Below, piece by piece: positions 46,810-57,580 of a stretch of 63,492 nucleotides of DNA. Under the pieces are notes generated by a model. The model had not been told where the DNA came from. It was given only the letters and a program-made list of their open reading frames with translations, and did not search any database. Position 1 is the stretch's first letter. Every line of letters begins with the position of its first letter. Position numbers and translations under genes: made by a program. The DNA is from Parabacteroides sp. Marseille-P3160 (GTDB lineage: Bacteria > Bacteroidota > Bacteroidia > Bacteroidales > Tannerellaceae), in NCBI RefSeq assembly GCF_900162725.1, contig NZ_LT799418.1, positions 1,475,754 through 1,539,245 on the forward strand, written 5' to 3'.

Positions 46810-47784
46810 ATGCTTTCATTCAATGAGATATTGCAGAGGATCGAGAAGGAAATCAAAAATCTCCGCTTCGAGGAACCTCCCCGGAGCTTGTTTAGACCGA
46901 TTGAATATACACTGACTTTGGGTGGTAAACGGATTCGTCCGGCGTTTACACTGATTGCTTGTAATATTTACCGAGAAGACGTGGAGGATGCTATCTATCC
47001 AGCTTTGGGTTTGGAAGTGTTCCATAATTTCACTCTCCTGCACGACGATCTGATGGATGAAGCGGACAAACGGCGCAATAAACCGACAGTACATAACAAG
47101 TGGAATGCCAATACGGCGATTCTTTCGGGTGATGCCATGCTGATCGTGGCCTATCAACTGATCGGTGAGACCGTATCCCATCGCTTGAAAGAGGTGCTGG
47201 ACATCTTTACCCAAACGGCATTGGAGATCTGCGAAGGACAGGAATATGATATGGAATTCGAATCCCGGATGGACGTCTCGGAGGAGGAATATATCGAAAT
47301 GATACGGCTGAAGACGGCCGTCCTGATCGCTTGTTGCCTGAAAACAGGTGCGATCGTGGGCGGAGCTTTGCGAGAGGACGCCGAGCATCTTTACCGGTAC
47401 GGAATCAATATCGGACTGGCGTTTCAGCTTCAGGACGATCTCCTGGATGTTTACGGTGACAGCCAGACCTTCGGGAAAAATATCGGCGGGGATATCCTTT
47501 GCAATAAGAAAACATTCCTTTTGGTGCAAGCCCTAAAGCTGGCTTCCGGGAAACTGAAGGAGGAACTGGTCGGATGGCTGGAGAAAAAGGATTTTGTGCC
47601 CGGTGAAAAGATTGCGGAGATGACCTCTCTCTATAACAGATTGGGAATTAAGGAACTGACCGATGAGCGAATCCGCTACTTCTATGCCGAAGCTTTGAAA
47701 AACCTGTCGAAGGTGAAGGCTCCTAAGGAGCGGCTGGCGGTTTTATATGAAGTAGGTGAACATTTAATGAGTCGGAATGCCTGA
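46810..47784 (+). CDS. Trans-isoprenyl diphosphate synthase (polyprenyl synthetase)
   Basis: A 324-residue enzyme that condenses IPP with an allylic diphosphate (farnesyl or longer chains). GGKRIRPAFTL carries the IPP-binding basic residues. The first aspartate-rich motif is LLHDDLMDEADKRR near 84 and the second is FQLQDDLLDVYGD near 211. A phosphate-binding KT segment precedes the second. Chain length cannot be decided from sequence. The ATG at 46810 aligns with the usual start of relatives; a GTG at 46798 would add four residues. The stop overlaps the tatD start by one base (TGATG), so the two are translationally coupled. Substrates come from the MEP pathway (ispH at 2370). Confidence 0.9.
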   Translation: MLSFNEILQRIEKEIKNLRFEEPPRSLFRPIEYTLTLGGKRIRPAFTLIACNIYREDVEDAIYPALGLEVFHNFTLLHDDLMDEADKRRNKPTVHNKWNANTAILSGDAMLIVAYQLIGETVSHRLKEVLDIFTQTALEICEGQEYDMEFESRMDVSEEEYIEMIRLKTAVLIACCLKTGAIVGGALREDAEHLYRYGINIGLAFQLQDDLLDVYGDSQTFGKNIGGDILCNKKTFLLVQALKLASGKLKEELVGWLEKKDFVPGEKIAEMTSLYNRLGIKELTDERIRYFYAEALKNLSKVKAPKERLAVLYEVGEHLMSRNA

Positions 47785-48554
47785 TGGAATTGATCGATAC
47801 CCATTGTCATATCTATGCGGAGGAATTCGACGCCGACCGGGAGGTGCTGACAGAAGAGGCTAAGGCTTCCGGCATCGGTCGCCTGCTTTTGCCTAATATT
47901 GATTTGGAAAGCATTGCGGCGATGCATGCGTTTTGCGATACGCACCCCGGTTTCGCCTATCCGATGATGGGCTTGCACCCGACGAGTGTCGGCCGGGAAT
48001 ATGCAACGGCGTTGGCGCAAATCGAATCCTGGTTGCCGAAGCGTCCTTATTGTGCGATCGGTGAGATTGGGATGGATCTTTACTGGGATAAATCATTCCT
48101 GAAAGAACAGAAGGAGGTGTTTGAGGAACAACTGCGTTGGAGCATCGACTTGGATCTGCCGGTAGCGATCCATACCCGCGACGCTTTCCCGGAGGTGTTC
48201 GACAGCCTCCATAAGGTGGGTGTTGAGCGGCTGAAAGGCGTTTTCCATTGCTTTACCGGCACGCCGGAAGAACTGGAGGAAATTCTCTCAATGAAACGTT
48301 TCAAGATTGGGATCGGAGGGGTCATTACGTTTAAGAAGTCCGTCCTGGCAGAAACAATCGCCTCTACGCCCCTTTCGGCAATCCTGCTGGAGACGGACGC
48401 TCCTTATTTGGCGCCGGCCCCCTATCGCGGCAAGCGGAACTGTCCGGCCTATATCTGGGAAACCGCCCGCAAGGTAGCCGGGACATTCGGGATTCCGTTG
48501 GAAGAGATAGTGAGGATAACGCGGGAGAACGCCCTGGAGTTGTTTCGCTTTTAA
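47784..48554 (+). CDS. tatD: TatD-family metal-dependent DNase
   Basis: A 256-residue amidohydrolase-fold deoxyribonuclease, the normal length of TatD/YcfH. The metal ligands are in IDTHCHIYAEEFD at the N-terminus, GEIGMDLYWDKS near 92, IHTRDAF near 128, FHCFTGTPEEL near 154 and LETDAPYLAPAPYRGKRN near 203. These are all five conserved motifs. TatD proteins trim 3' ends and take part in DNA repair or turnover. The start codon shares one base with the upstream stop. The gyrB promoter follows within 50 bases. Confidence 0.92.
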   Translation: MELIDTHCHIYAEEFDADREVLTEEAKASGIGRLLLPNIDLESIAAMHAFCDTHPGFAYPMMGLHPTSVGREYATALAQIESWLPKRPYCAIGEIGMDLYWDKSFLKEQKEVFEEQLRWSIDLDLPVAIHTRDAFPEVFDSLHKVGVERLKGVFHCFTGTPEELEEILSMKRFKIGIGGVITFKKSVLAETIASTPLSAILLETDAPYLAPAPYRGKRNCPAYIWETARKVAGTFGIPLEEIVRITRENALELFRF

Positions 48555-48598
48555 GGGTTTTTTGTTTTTCTTTCATCGGCGAAGTCAATAAAAATGAC

Positions 48599-48606
48599 TA
48601 TATTTG
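48599..48606 (+). promoter_or_regulatory. Candidate -7 element of gyrB
   Basis: TATATTTG fits TAnnTTTG and lies 49 bases before the gyrB ATG. The -33 region lacks a clear TTG. Confidence 0.5.
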
Positions 48607-48619
48607 TTAGCTTTTTTAG

Positions 48620-50610
<1,991 letters not shown>

Positions 50611-50611
<1 letters not shown>

Positions 50612-52395
50612 TGAAACTGAATGCAACGATTCATTCGTTTAATTTGAAATCCGTTTTTCAGGAAGCGGATCAATATGTTCCCGCATTGGAAGATAGGCTT
50701 CCCCGCATTGGGATCTCGATGAACCGGAAGGAGGGGCAAGCTTGTCTTGCCGAAGACTATTACCTGTCCGTGTTACGGGCGGGAGGAGCGCCGGTGCTGA
50801 TTCCGGCACTAACGGACTTGAGTGCGCTGACGGTTCTCGTAGAGGATTTGGATGGGTTGATTTTCACCGGAGGAGGGGATATCAACCCTCTTTTTGTATC
50901 GGAAGAGCCGGTACCGGCGTTGGGAGAAGGCGATACTTTCCGGGATTTATACGAACTAAGATTGTTGCGTCTGGCATTTAACCGGCAGATTCCTTTGATG
51001 GGCATATGCCGCGGGCACCAGCTTTTCAGCGTCGCTTTTGGCGGGAGCATCTACCAGGATCTGGTTTCGCAGGCGGGAATTCCGGTCATTCAGCACAGCC
51101 AGAAGCAACCCCGTCCATATCCTTCGCATACCATTACGCTGAGAAATACGAATACCGGTTTGCAGTCGATTTTCGGGAATGCCGATACGTTGGCAGTAAA
51201 TTCTTTTCACCATCAGGCGGTTAAGGAACTTCCTCCTGAGTTTGAAACGACGGCCATTGCTCCGGACGGAATTAATGAAGCTATGGAACATCCTTATTAT
51301 CCAATATTCAGCGTCCAATGGCATCCCGAAGCGATGACTGCTGGCGAGAGCCCGATGCTGGATCTGTTCCGCTATCACATAAAGAAAGCCGTTACCTTCC
51401 GGAAGGCAAAAGAACTGCACCGGCGGATCCTGACGCTCGATTCGCACACAGATACCCCGATGGTTTTTCCCGGTCATTTTGACTTGGGGAAAAAGGAAGG
51501 GGGAAAAGTCAATCTGCCTTTTATGGAAGAGGGGCTGATCGACGCCGCTTTCATGGTCGCCTATATTCCACAAGGGAAACGGGATAACGATTCGCTTAGG
51601 AAAGCGACAGATTATGCCGTAGAGCGCCTAACGGAGGTAAGACGGCAGGAACTGATCAACGGCAAACGAATGGGAATCGCAACGACTCCGGATGATTTGC
51701 GACGTCTGAAACGGGAAGGAAAGAAAGCGATCTTCCTGGGCATTGAAAACGGATATGCTTTGGGAAAAGAATTGGCCAATGTGGAGCGTTTCAAAAAGAT
51801 GGGCGTATCCTACATCACGCTTTGTCATAATGGGGACAATGATCTTTGCGATTCGGCGGCCGGAACGAACGAATGGGGCGGATTGAGCCCTTACGGCCGG
51901 GAAGTGGTGGCGGAGATGAACCGCCTGGGCATTATGGTCGATGTGTCACACGCTGCCGACAGTACCTTCTTTGATGCATTGAAAACGAGTCGGGTACCGA
52001 TTATCGCTTCGCACTCTTCCGCCCGCGCTTTGACGGATCATCGCCGGAACCTGACGGACGAGCAGTTGAAAGCTTTGGCCGCGCAGGGAGGCGTCGTACA
52101 GGTTTGCTTATATAAAGAATTCGTGAATACGGATGCGGACAAGGCTTCGATCGACGATGCCATCCGCCATATCGATCATATCGTTCATTTGATCGGGTTC
52201 GATCACGTGGGCATCGGCTCCGATTTTGACGGCGACGGCGAGTTGATAGGTTGCCGTGCATCAAATGAACTGATAAATATTACCGTTAAGCTATTGGAAA
52301 AAGGCTACCGGGAAGAAGATATCGCTAAATTGTGGGGAGAGAATCTGCTTCGGGTGATGACAGCCGTGCAAGCGGCGGCGGAAAGCCCGGCCTAA
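50611..52395 (+). CDS. Fusion of a peptidase C26 (PuuD-like) domain and an M19 dipeptidase domain
   Basis: A 594-residue two-domain protein. Residues about 25-255 are a class I glutamine amidotransferase-like gamma-glutamyl hydrolase (C26). It has DGLIFTGGGDINPLF, the nucleophile cysteine in GICRGHQLFSVAFGG near 134, and the His-Glu pair in SVQWHPEAM near 231. Residues about 265-590 are a membrane-dipeptidase (M19) domain: zinc ligands in LDSHTDTP, the bridging Glu in FLGIENGYALG, VDVSHAADSTFFDAL, ASHSSARAL and GIGSDFDGD. There is no signal peptide, so it is probably cytoplasmic. It could split gamma-glutamyl amides and then the released dipeptides, as in glutathione turnover. It is translationally coupled to gyrB by a one-base overlap. 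Confidence 0.92.
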
Positions 52396-52410
52396 AATCA
52401 AGTATTTTAT

Positions 52411-53403
52411 ATGAACAGGGTTTATTATTTTATTTTATCCGCTATTTTATTACTCTCCTGCTGCTCGCAGAAAAGTGAGAAATCGTCTTCAGCCGAAACG
52501 AAGCCGAAGGCCCGGCAAGCGGCGCCGGATTTCAAGGCGGACAGCGCCTATGCCTACATCGGGAAGCAGGCGGCCTTCGGGCCGCGGGTGCCCAACACAA
52601 AAGCCCACAAGGATTGCGGGGATTATTTAACCGCGGAATTGAAACGCTTCGGTGCGGAAATCTTCATACAGGAAGCCACCCTGACAGCTTATAACGGCAC
52701 CTCTTTGCAGGCGCGAAACATTATCGGAGCTTACCATCCCGAGCGGGAAAAACGGATTATGCTTTTTGCCCACTGGGATTCACGTCCTTATGCCGATCAT
52801 GACCCGGACGAAACGAATCACCGGACGCCGATCCTGGGTGTAGACGACGGCGCCAGCGGGGTGGGAGTCCTGTTGGAAATAGCCCGTCTGTTGCAACAAA
52901 AATCGCCGGATGGAGTAGGGATCGACATTCTATTTTTCGATGCGGAAGATTACGGCACACCGGAGTTTGTTACCGATAACCAGAAGGAAAACACGTGGTG
53001 CTTGGGTTCCCAGTTCTGGGCAAAGAATCCCCATGTCCCCAATTACAAGGCAGAGTATGGTATCCTATTGGATATGGTGGGAGCAAAGAATGCAACCTTC
53101 TATAAAGAGATGATTTCGATGCGTTATGCCGCCCGTTATGTGGACCTGCTGTGGAATACGGCGCGTGACCTGGGTTATGGCAAGTTTTTTATCCATGCGC
53201 CCGGAACAGCGGTGACGGATGACCATTTATACGTGATTCAGGGACGAAATATTCCCTGCGTAGATATTATTAATTATGATCCGGAAAGCGATACGGGGTT
53301 TGGACACTACTGGCATACGCTGAACGATACTATGGAGAATATCGACCGGGAGACGTTGAAGGCAGTCGGACAAACCGTTTTGCAGGTAATCTATGACAAT
53401 TAG
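52411..53403 (+). CDS. M28-family lipoprotein, probable glutaminyl-peptide cyclotransferase
   Basis: A 330-residue lipoprotein (ILLLSCCSQKSEKSSS). The zinc-peptidase fold shows a single-metal set typical of glutaminyl cyclases: the metal-His segment FAHWDSRPYADHDPD, then GVDDGASGVGVLLEIARLL, LFFDAEDYGTPEF, WCLGSQFWAKNPH and the C-terminal GFGHYWHTLNDTMENID. Glutaminyl cyclases of Bacteroidota sit in the periplasm and convert N-terminal Gln left by signal peptidase I into pyroglutamate. An aminopeptidase role remains possible. sufE follows after 17 bases. Several proteins encoded in this window have predicted signal-peptide cleavage directly before Gln. Confidence 0.83.
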   Translation: MNRVYYFILSAILLLSCCSQKSEKSSSAETKPKARQAAPDFKADSAYAYIGKQAAFGPRVPNTKAHKDCGDYLTAELKRFGAEIFIQEATLTAYNGTSLQARNIIGAYHPEREKRIMLFAHWDSRPYADHDPDETNHRTPILGVDDGASGVGVLLEIARLLQQKSPDGVGIDILFFDAEDYGTPEFVTDNQKENTWCLGSQFWAKNPHVPNYKAEYGILLDMVGAKNATFYKEMISMRYAARYVDLLWNTARDLGYGKFFIHAPGTAVTDDHLYVIQGRNIPCVDIINYDPESDTGFGHYWHTLNDTMENIDRETLKAVGQTVLQVIYDN

Positions 53404-53420
53404 AAAGGAGATATCCAAGG

Positions 53421-53846
53421 ATGACTATTAACAAAATACAGGACGAAGTAATTGAAGAGTTTTCAGCCTTTGACGACTGGATGGATAAATATGCTTTATT
53501 GATCGATTTGGGGAATTCGCTCGCCCCGCTGGATGAAAAATATAAGACGGAGAGCAACCTAATCGAGGGCTGTCAGAGTCGCGTCTGGTTGCAGGCGGAT
53601 TATATCGACGGGAAGATTCATTTTCAAGGGGAAAGCGATGCCGTTATTGTCAAAGGGATTGTTTCCTTACTGATCCGCGTCTTGTCCGATCATACGCCGA
53701 AGGAAATCCTGGATGCCGATCTTTATTTTGTAGAGAAGATCGGATTAAAGGAACATCTTTCTCCGACCCGCTCCAATGGACTGGTAGCCATGTTGAAGCA
53801 GATGCGCTTATACGCTTTGGCGTTCCATGCTAAAGAAGGAAATTGA
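53421..53846 (+). CDS. sufE: SufE-family cysteine desulfuration protein
   Basis: A 141-residue sulfur acceptor that takes persulfide from SufS and passes it to the SUF scaffold for Fe-S cluster building. The active cysteine lies in NLIEGCQSRVWLQ near residue 51, exactly the family motif. LGLK/HLSPTRSNGL and GMVxMLKQM-like ends are also present. An AAAGGAG sequence at 53404-53410, 10 bases before the ATG, is an unusually good Shine-Dalgarno match for this phylum. The partner SufS is encoded nearby on the other strand (54461) with rnhB between. SufBCD are not in the window. Confidence 0.94.
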   Translation: MTINKIQDEVIEEFSAFDDWMDKYALLIDLGNSLAPLDEKYKTESNLIEGCQSRVWLQADYIDGKIHFQGESDAVIVKGIVSLLIRVLSDHTPKEILDADLYFVEKIGLKEHLSPTRSNGLVAMLKQMRLYALAFHAKEGN

Positions 53847-53851
53847 ATCCA

Positions 53852-54451
53852 TTAGAAATTAAACGAGAGTTGTTCCGGAATTAAAGTAAATGTCTTACGG
53901 TGGTAAGGCGTGATGCCGAGCCGTCGGATCGCTTCCCTGTGCGCTTTCGTGGGATATCCCTTGTTTTCCGGCCAATGGTAGTCCGGATAGCGGGAGGCCA
54001 GTTCCTTCATATAATCGTCGCGGTACGTTTTGGCTAAGATGGAAGCGGCGGCAATGCTCATATAGATACCATCTCCCTTGATGACAGTCGTATGCGGTAT
54101 GCCGGGATAGGGGGTAAAGCGGTTGCCGTCGATCAATAACTGCTCCGGACAAGGATGCAATTGCCCGATTGCCCGATGCATTGCAAGGAAAGAGGCCCTT
54201 AAAATATTGATCCGGTCGATTTCCTCCGGGGAAGCCGTTCCTACCGCCCAGGCAATGGCTTCCTGTTCGATAACTGGACGTAAGGCATACCGACACTTTT
54301 CGGAAAGTTGTTTGCTGTCGTTCAGCAATTCGTTCCGGAATCCGGCAGGCAGGATGACGGCTGCGGCAAAGACCGCACCGGCCAGGCATCCCCGTCCGGC
54401 TTCATCGCAACCAGCTTCCAGCCGTCCCGTTTGTAAATAAGGTAAAAGCAT
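53852..54451 (-). CDS. rnhB: Ribonuclease HII
   Basis: A 199-residue endonuclease that removes RNA from RNA-DNA hybrids and single ribonucleotides from DNA. The catalytic residues are in [13 protein letters not shown] near 14 (Asp and Glu), LLIDGNRF near 108 and [12 protein letters not shown] near 139. The length matches RnhB. It lies 9 bases after the sufS stop on the minus strand, so it is probably transcribed with sufS. It converges on sufE with only 5 bases between the stops; no hairpin terminator fits in that gap, so the transcripts must overlap. Confidence 0.95.
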   Translation of the reverse strand: MLLPYLQTGRLEAGCDEAGRGCLAGAVFAAAVILPAGFRNELLNDSKQLSEKCRYALRPVIEQEAIAWAVGTASPEEIDRINILRASFLAMHRAIGQLHPCPEQLLIDGNRFTPYPGIPHTTVIKGDGIYMSIAAASILAKTYRDDYMKELASRYPDYHWPENKGYPTKAHREAIRRLGITPYHRKTFTLIPEQLSFNF

Positions 54452-54460
54452 TTTTCCCCA

Positions 54461-55684
54461 CTACTTATTTAAAAACATTTTCCGCACTCTTTCCACTGCA
54501 GCAATGAAGCTATCGATCTCTTCTATCGTATTATAGAAAGCAAAAGAAGCGCGGACCGTTCCCTCGATGCCCATCGCATGCATCAGCGGCTCGGCGCAAT
54601 GATGGCCGGTGCGTACGGCAATGCCTAACCGGTCCAACAGCATCCCCATATCGTAGTGATGAATCGAACCGATGAGGAACGAAATGACGCTGCTCTTTTC
54701 TGCCGCCTCTCCAAAGATACGCGTTCCTTCGATTTGTTTCAGTTGTTCCGTCGCGTATTGCAACAAACTATGTTCGTAAGCGGCAATTTCATTGATTCCC
54801 AAACGGCTTACATACCGGAGGGCTTCGGCCAGGGCGGTACTTCCGATATAGTCCGGCGTACCAGCCTCGAACTTAAATGGTAGCTCGTTGAACGTTGTTT
54901 TCTCAAAAGAGACGCTGGCAATCATCTCTCCGCCCCCCTGATAGGGAGGGAGCCGGTCCAGCCATTCTTCCTTGCCATATAATATGCCGATTCCCGTCGG
55001 GCCATAGATCTTATGCCCTGAAAATGCGTAGAATTCAGCGTCCAACGCCTGCACGTCCACCGGGATATGGGGCACGGCTTGTGCACCGTCTATCAGGATC
55101 GGAACTCCGTGGTTATGGGCGATATCGATCAGTTGCCTGATAGGGTTTACCGTCCCCAGTACGTTGGAAACGTGGGTGAGGGAAACCAATCTTGTCTTTT
55201 CTGAAAAGAGCTTCTCATATTCTTCGACAATTAGTTCTCCCCGTTCATTGATGGGAACGACTTTCAGCGAAATCCCTTTCTTTGCCGCCTGGATCTGCCA
55301 GGGGACAATATTGGAATGATGCTCCATCACTGAAACGATCACTTCGTCGCCGACGGACATGCAGGCGTCTGTGAAGCTGGAAGCCACTAGATTGATCGCT
55401 TCTGTTGTTCCCCGGGTGAAGATAATCTCGGAGGGGGAACGGGCATTCAGAAATCGCTGGACTGTTTTCCGGGCTTCCTCATGTGCTTCCGTTGCCTGCT
55501 GGCTCAGGAAATGTACCCCCCGGTGAATGTTAGCATTCACATTATAATACTCTTCCTCAATCTTCTCTACTACACAACGAGGCTTCTGCGTCGTTGCGCT
55601 ATTATCAAAATAAATCAACGGATGATCGTATATCGTGCGTTGTAATATGGGAAAATCCTTCCGGATTGATTGAATATCTAACAT
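54461..55684 (-). CDS. sufS: SufS-family cysteine desulfurase
   Basis: A 407-residue PLP enzyme that takes sulfur from cysteine for Fe-S cluster assembly. The start ATG at 55684 gives LDIQSIRKDFPILQRTI, the usual N-terminus. An upstream frame to 55735 would begin before the -7 element at 55716 and is rejected. Motifs: YFDNSATTQKP, FTRGTTEAINLVA, MEHHSNIVPWQ, DGAQAVPHIPVDVQAL, the PLP lysine in FSGHKIYGPTGIG near 224, and the catalytic cysteine in VRTGHHCAEPLM near 358. The RxGHHCAxP motif marks the SufS (group II) type. It works with the SufE at 53421. Confidence 0.96.
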   Translation of the reverse strand: MLDIQSIRKDFPILQRTIYDHPLIYFDNSATTQKPRCVVEKIEEEYYNVNANIHRGVHFLSQQATEAHEEARKTVQRFLNARSPSEIIFTRGTTEAINLVASSFTDACMSVGDEVIVSVMEHHSNIVPWQIQAAKKGISLKVVPINERGELIVEEYEKLFSEKTRLVSLTHVSNVLGTVNPIRQLIDIAHNHGVPILIDGAQAVPHIPVDVQALDAEFYAFSGHKIYGPTGIGILYGKEEWLDRLPPYQGGGEMIASVSFEKTTFNELPFKFEAGTPDYIGSTALAEALRYVSRLGINEIAAYEHSLLQYATEQLKQIEGTRIFGEAAEKSSVISFLIGSIHHYDMGMLLDRLGIAVRTGHHCAEPLMHAMGIEGTVRASFAFYNTIEEIDSFIAAVERVRKMFLNK

Positions 55685-55715
55685 ACTTTTCTCTTTCTGT
55701 ATAATAAATGATTTC

Positions 55716-55723
55716 CAAAGATA
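55716..55723 (-). promoter_or_regulatory. Candidate -7 element of the sufS-rnhB unit
   Basis: The minus strand reads TATCTTTG, 31 bases before the sufS ATG at 55684. It supports the shorter sufS start. Confidence 0.55.
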
Positions 55724-55943
55724 AGAATCTTTCATGAACTATGAACGATGAAGTATGAACGATGAATGCTATGGGGCATTGGGGTAAATTAAAAAAAGGT
55801 GTTATAGATTCTGCCGGTTAATGAGATAATGTATAATTATTTATAGAACTTAATTTTTCTAAAGAGGTAAACAATATGTCCGAGAATTTCTTTCCTTTAC
55901 AGAGAAAATGATTAGAATTATTTTATAATTAAGAGAATCAGAA

Positions 55944-56192
55944 ATGAAGAAGTTATTGTTAAGTTTTACCTTATTAGCGGCTATCAGCTTCGGCGCTACG
56001 ATAAACGCTCAAGATGTGAAGGCTAAGAAAGAGCCTGCCAAAACGGAGTCTTGTTGCAAAAAGGAAGCTAAGTCCGAAAAGACGGGATGCAGCACAACTA
56101 AAACTGCTGAAAACAAGACGAAAAAGAGTTGTTGTTCTGCAAAAGCTTCAGATAAGAAAGTGGCTGATGCGACAACTAAAAAAGGAAAGTAA
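55944..56192 (+). CDS. Small secreted Cys/Lys-rich protein of unknown function
   Basis: An 82-residue protein with a clear signal peptide (LLSFTLLAAISFGATINAQD), probably cut before Gln at about residue 23. The mature part of about 60 residues is almost only Lys, Ala, Thr, Ser, Glu and Cys. Five cysteines form two CC pairs and one single (ESCCKKE, TGCSTT, KSCCSAK). It has no recognisable fold and is highly basic. The CC spacing suggests metal binding or disulfide clustering in the periplasm, but this is inference. It stands alone with its own intrinsic terminator at 56221-56249. I know no named family for it. Confidence 0.75.
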   Translation: MKKLLLSFTLLAAISFGATINAQDVKAKKEPAKTESCCKKEAKSEKTGCSTTKTAENKTKKSCCSAKASDKKVADATTKKGK

Positions 56193-56220
56193 GCGATTCG
56201 CTTTGTTATAGGGATAAAAG

Positions 56221-56249
56221 GTCCTGTATTAATAGTACGGGGCTTTTTT
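56221..56249 (+). terminator. Intrinsic terminator of the Cys/Lys-rich small gene
   Basis: GTCCTGTA and TACGGGGC pair over 8 positions (two G-U) around a 7-base loop and are followed by TTTTTT, 28 bases after the stop at 56192. Confidence 0.75.
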
Positions 56250-56280
56250 GTTCGTCTTCTTTTCTGAAAAATAAGTTTTC

Positions 56281-56395
56281 CACTCCTTATGATTATTCAG
56301 TTTAACTGGTTGTCGAGAACTGGTTAATTCATTATAATAATCCAGTTAGCCTATTGATAATAATTAGTTAACTGGATTTTTTGTTATTGGGAGTG
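56281..56395. repeat. Type B element: four palindromes at 22-bp spacing
   Basis: Core hexamers begin at 56301 (TTTAAC), 56323 (GTTAAT), 56345 (GTTAGC) and 56367 (GTTAAC), exactly 22 bases apart. The unit consensus is close to AATcCA-GTTAAC-TGgATT. The array is bounded by short inverted repeats, CACTCCTTAT at 56281-56290 and ATTGGGAGTG at 56386-56395 (8 of 10). Units 3 and 4 can pair into a 10-bp stem followed by six T residues, so part of it might also act as a terminator. It lies between the Cys/Lys-rich gene and the MBL gene, 38 bases before the MBL -7 element. Confidence 0.75.
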
Positions 56396-56417
56396 ACTGT
56401 TATTCGGAGAGAGATTA

Positions 56418-56425
56418 TAATTTTG
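56418..56425 (+). promoter_or_regulatory. Candidate -7 element of the MBL-VOC unit
   Basis: TAATTTTG fits TAnnTTTG and ends 23 bases before the ATG at 56449. The -33 position is not occupied by TTG. The type B palindrome array ends 22 bases upstream of this element. Confidence 0.5.
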
Positions 56426-56448
56426 TAATGAAGTAAATTCAGTATCAT

Positions 56449-57171
56449 ATGAAATTAACTTATATTTACCATAGTGGGTTTATCTTGACGGGCGAACGGT
56501 TAAGCATCGTGATTGACTATTTTAACGGATTATCCAATCAATCGGGAAGCCCTTTGTCGCTGGATACGATCCTTCATCTTCCGGGAGAATTATATGTGCT
56601 GTCTTCCCATTCCCATCCGGATCACTTTAGCCCGGTCGTGCTTTCATGGAAAGAAGAACGCAAGGATATCCATTATATTTTTTCCAAAGATATACTGAAA
56701 CGTAAGTTGGCGAAGGCGGAAGACGCAACCTATCTTAAGAAAGGAGATATATATAATGATGAAAACCTGCGGATACAGGCATTTGGTTCGACAGATGTCG
56801 GTATCTCTTTTTATATCGAGGCGTGTGGAAAACGCATCTTTCATGCTGGAGATCTGAATAACTGGCATTGGATAGAGGAGTCGACCGAGGAAGAAATCCG
56901 GGAGGCGGAAGATAATTATTTGAGGGAATTGGATGCTATGGCGCAGTCGGTCGACCGTCTGGACTTGGCGATGTTCCCGATCGATCCTAGATTGGGAAAG
57001 GATTTCGATCGCGGAGGACGCCAGTTTATCGATCGCATTCCCGTTCGCATCTTCGTACCGATGCATTTCTGGGAACGACCTGCGGAAGTGGAAGTTTTTC
57101 GTCCCTATGCCGAATCGCATGGAGTCGATTATGAGGTTTTATCCGTTCCCGGGCAGAGTTTGGACTTTTAA
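56449..57171 (+). CDS. MBL-fold metal-dependent hydrolase
   Basis: A 240-residue metallo-beta-lactamase-fold protein of the UlaG-like/L-ascorbate-lactonase-like type. The metal motif HxHxDH is seen in SSHSHPDHFSPVVL at about residues 54-59. The second-metal segment is FHAGDLNNWHW near 131, and a late His lies in PMHFWERPAEV near 204. It starts MKLTYIYHSGFILTGERLSIV, with no signal peptide. The closest match is the small group of Bacteroidota hydrolases that open with YxxHSGF. The substrate is unknown. The VOC gene follows after 16 bases and is probably co-transcribed. Confidence 0.85.
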   Translation: MKLTYIYHSGFILTGERLSIVIDYFNGLSNQSGSPLSLDTILHLPGELYVLSSHSHPDHFSPVVLSWKEERKDIHYIFSKDILKRKLAKAEDATYLKKGDIYNDENLRIQAFGSTDVGISFYIEACGKRIFHAGDLNNWHWIEESTEEEIREAEDNYLRELDAMAQSVDRLDLAMFPIDPRLGKDFDRGGRQFIDRIPVRIFVPMHFWERPAEVEVFRPYAESHGVDYEVLSVPGQSLDF

Positions 57172-57187
57172 TTTAAACTATACTGAT

Positions 57188-57571
57188 ATGGAAATTAAAG
57201 CTCGTTTTGATCATTTTAATATTAATGTGACGGATCTTGATGAAAGCATCACCTTCTATCAAAAAGCGTTGGGACTGACGGAAGCCCGACGGAAGGTCGC
57301 GGAAGACGGTTCTTTCATTTTGGTTTATCTGACCGATCGGGTAACCGGATTTTTGCTGGAACTGACCTGGTTAAAGGATAAAGAGGGTAGTTATGAATTG
57401 GGAGATAACGAAAGTCATCTTTGTTTCCGAGTGGAAGGTGATTACGACGAAGTCCGTAAATATCATAAAGAATTAGATTGCATTTGTTACGAGAATACGT
57501 CTATGGGACTCTATTTTATTCATGATCCGGACGACTATTGGATTGAGATTTTACCTTTGGTAAAAGTTTAA
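57188..57571 (+). CDS. VOC-family (glyoxalase I-like) protein
   Basis: A 127-residue vicinal-oxygen-chelate protein from ATG 57188. Two beta-alpha-beta-beta-beta modules are visible. The first has FDHFNINVTDLDESITFYQK with the metal His near residue 9 and the Glu in FLLELTWLK. The second has ESHLCFRVEGDYDEVRKYH and ends FIHDPDDYWIEILPL with the last Glu. This matches lactoylglutathione lyase-like enzymes, which isomerise hemithioacetals of methylglyoxal, though many VOC proteins do other jobs. Together with the MBL hydrolase it resembles a glyoxalase I/II-like pair, but the MBL partner is not a typical glyoxalase II. A terminator follows at 57581. Confidence 0.88.
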   Translation: MEIKARFDHFNINVTDLDESITFYQKALGLTEARRKVAEDGSFILVYLTDRVTGFLLELTWLKDKEGSYELGDNESHLCFRVEGDYDEVRKYHKELDCICYENTSMGLYFIHDPDDYWIEILPLVKV

Positions 57572-57580
57572 TATGAATGG

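Noticed and set aside
46816-47529. 237-codon open frame on the minus strand
   Set aside because: It lies wholly opposite the polyprenyl synthase gene, whose catalytic motifs are intact, and the translated product has no recognisable feature.
55740-55766. Two copies of a 13-base repeat (TATGAACGATGAA) at 14-base period upstream of sufS
   Set aside because: Only two low-complexity copies with no dyad and no fit to the 22-base architecture; too little to support a function.
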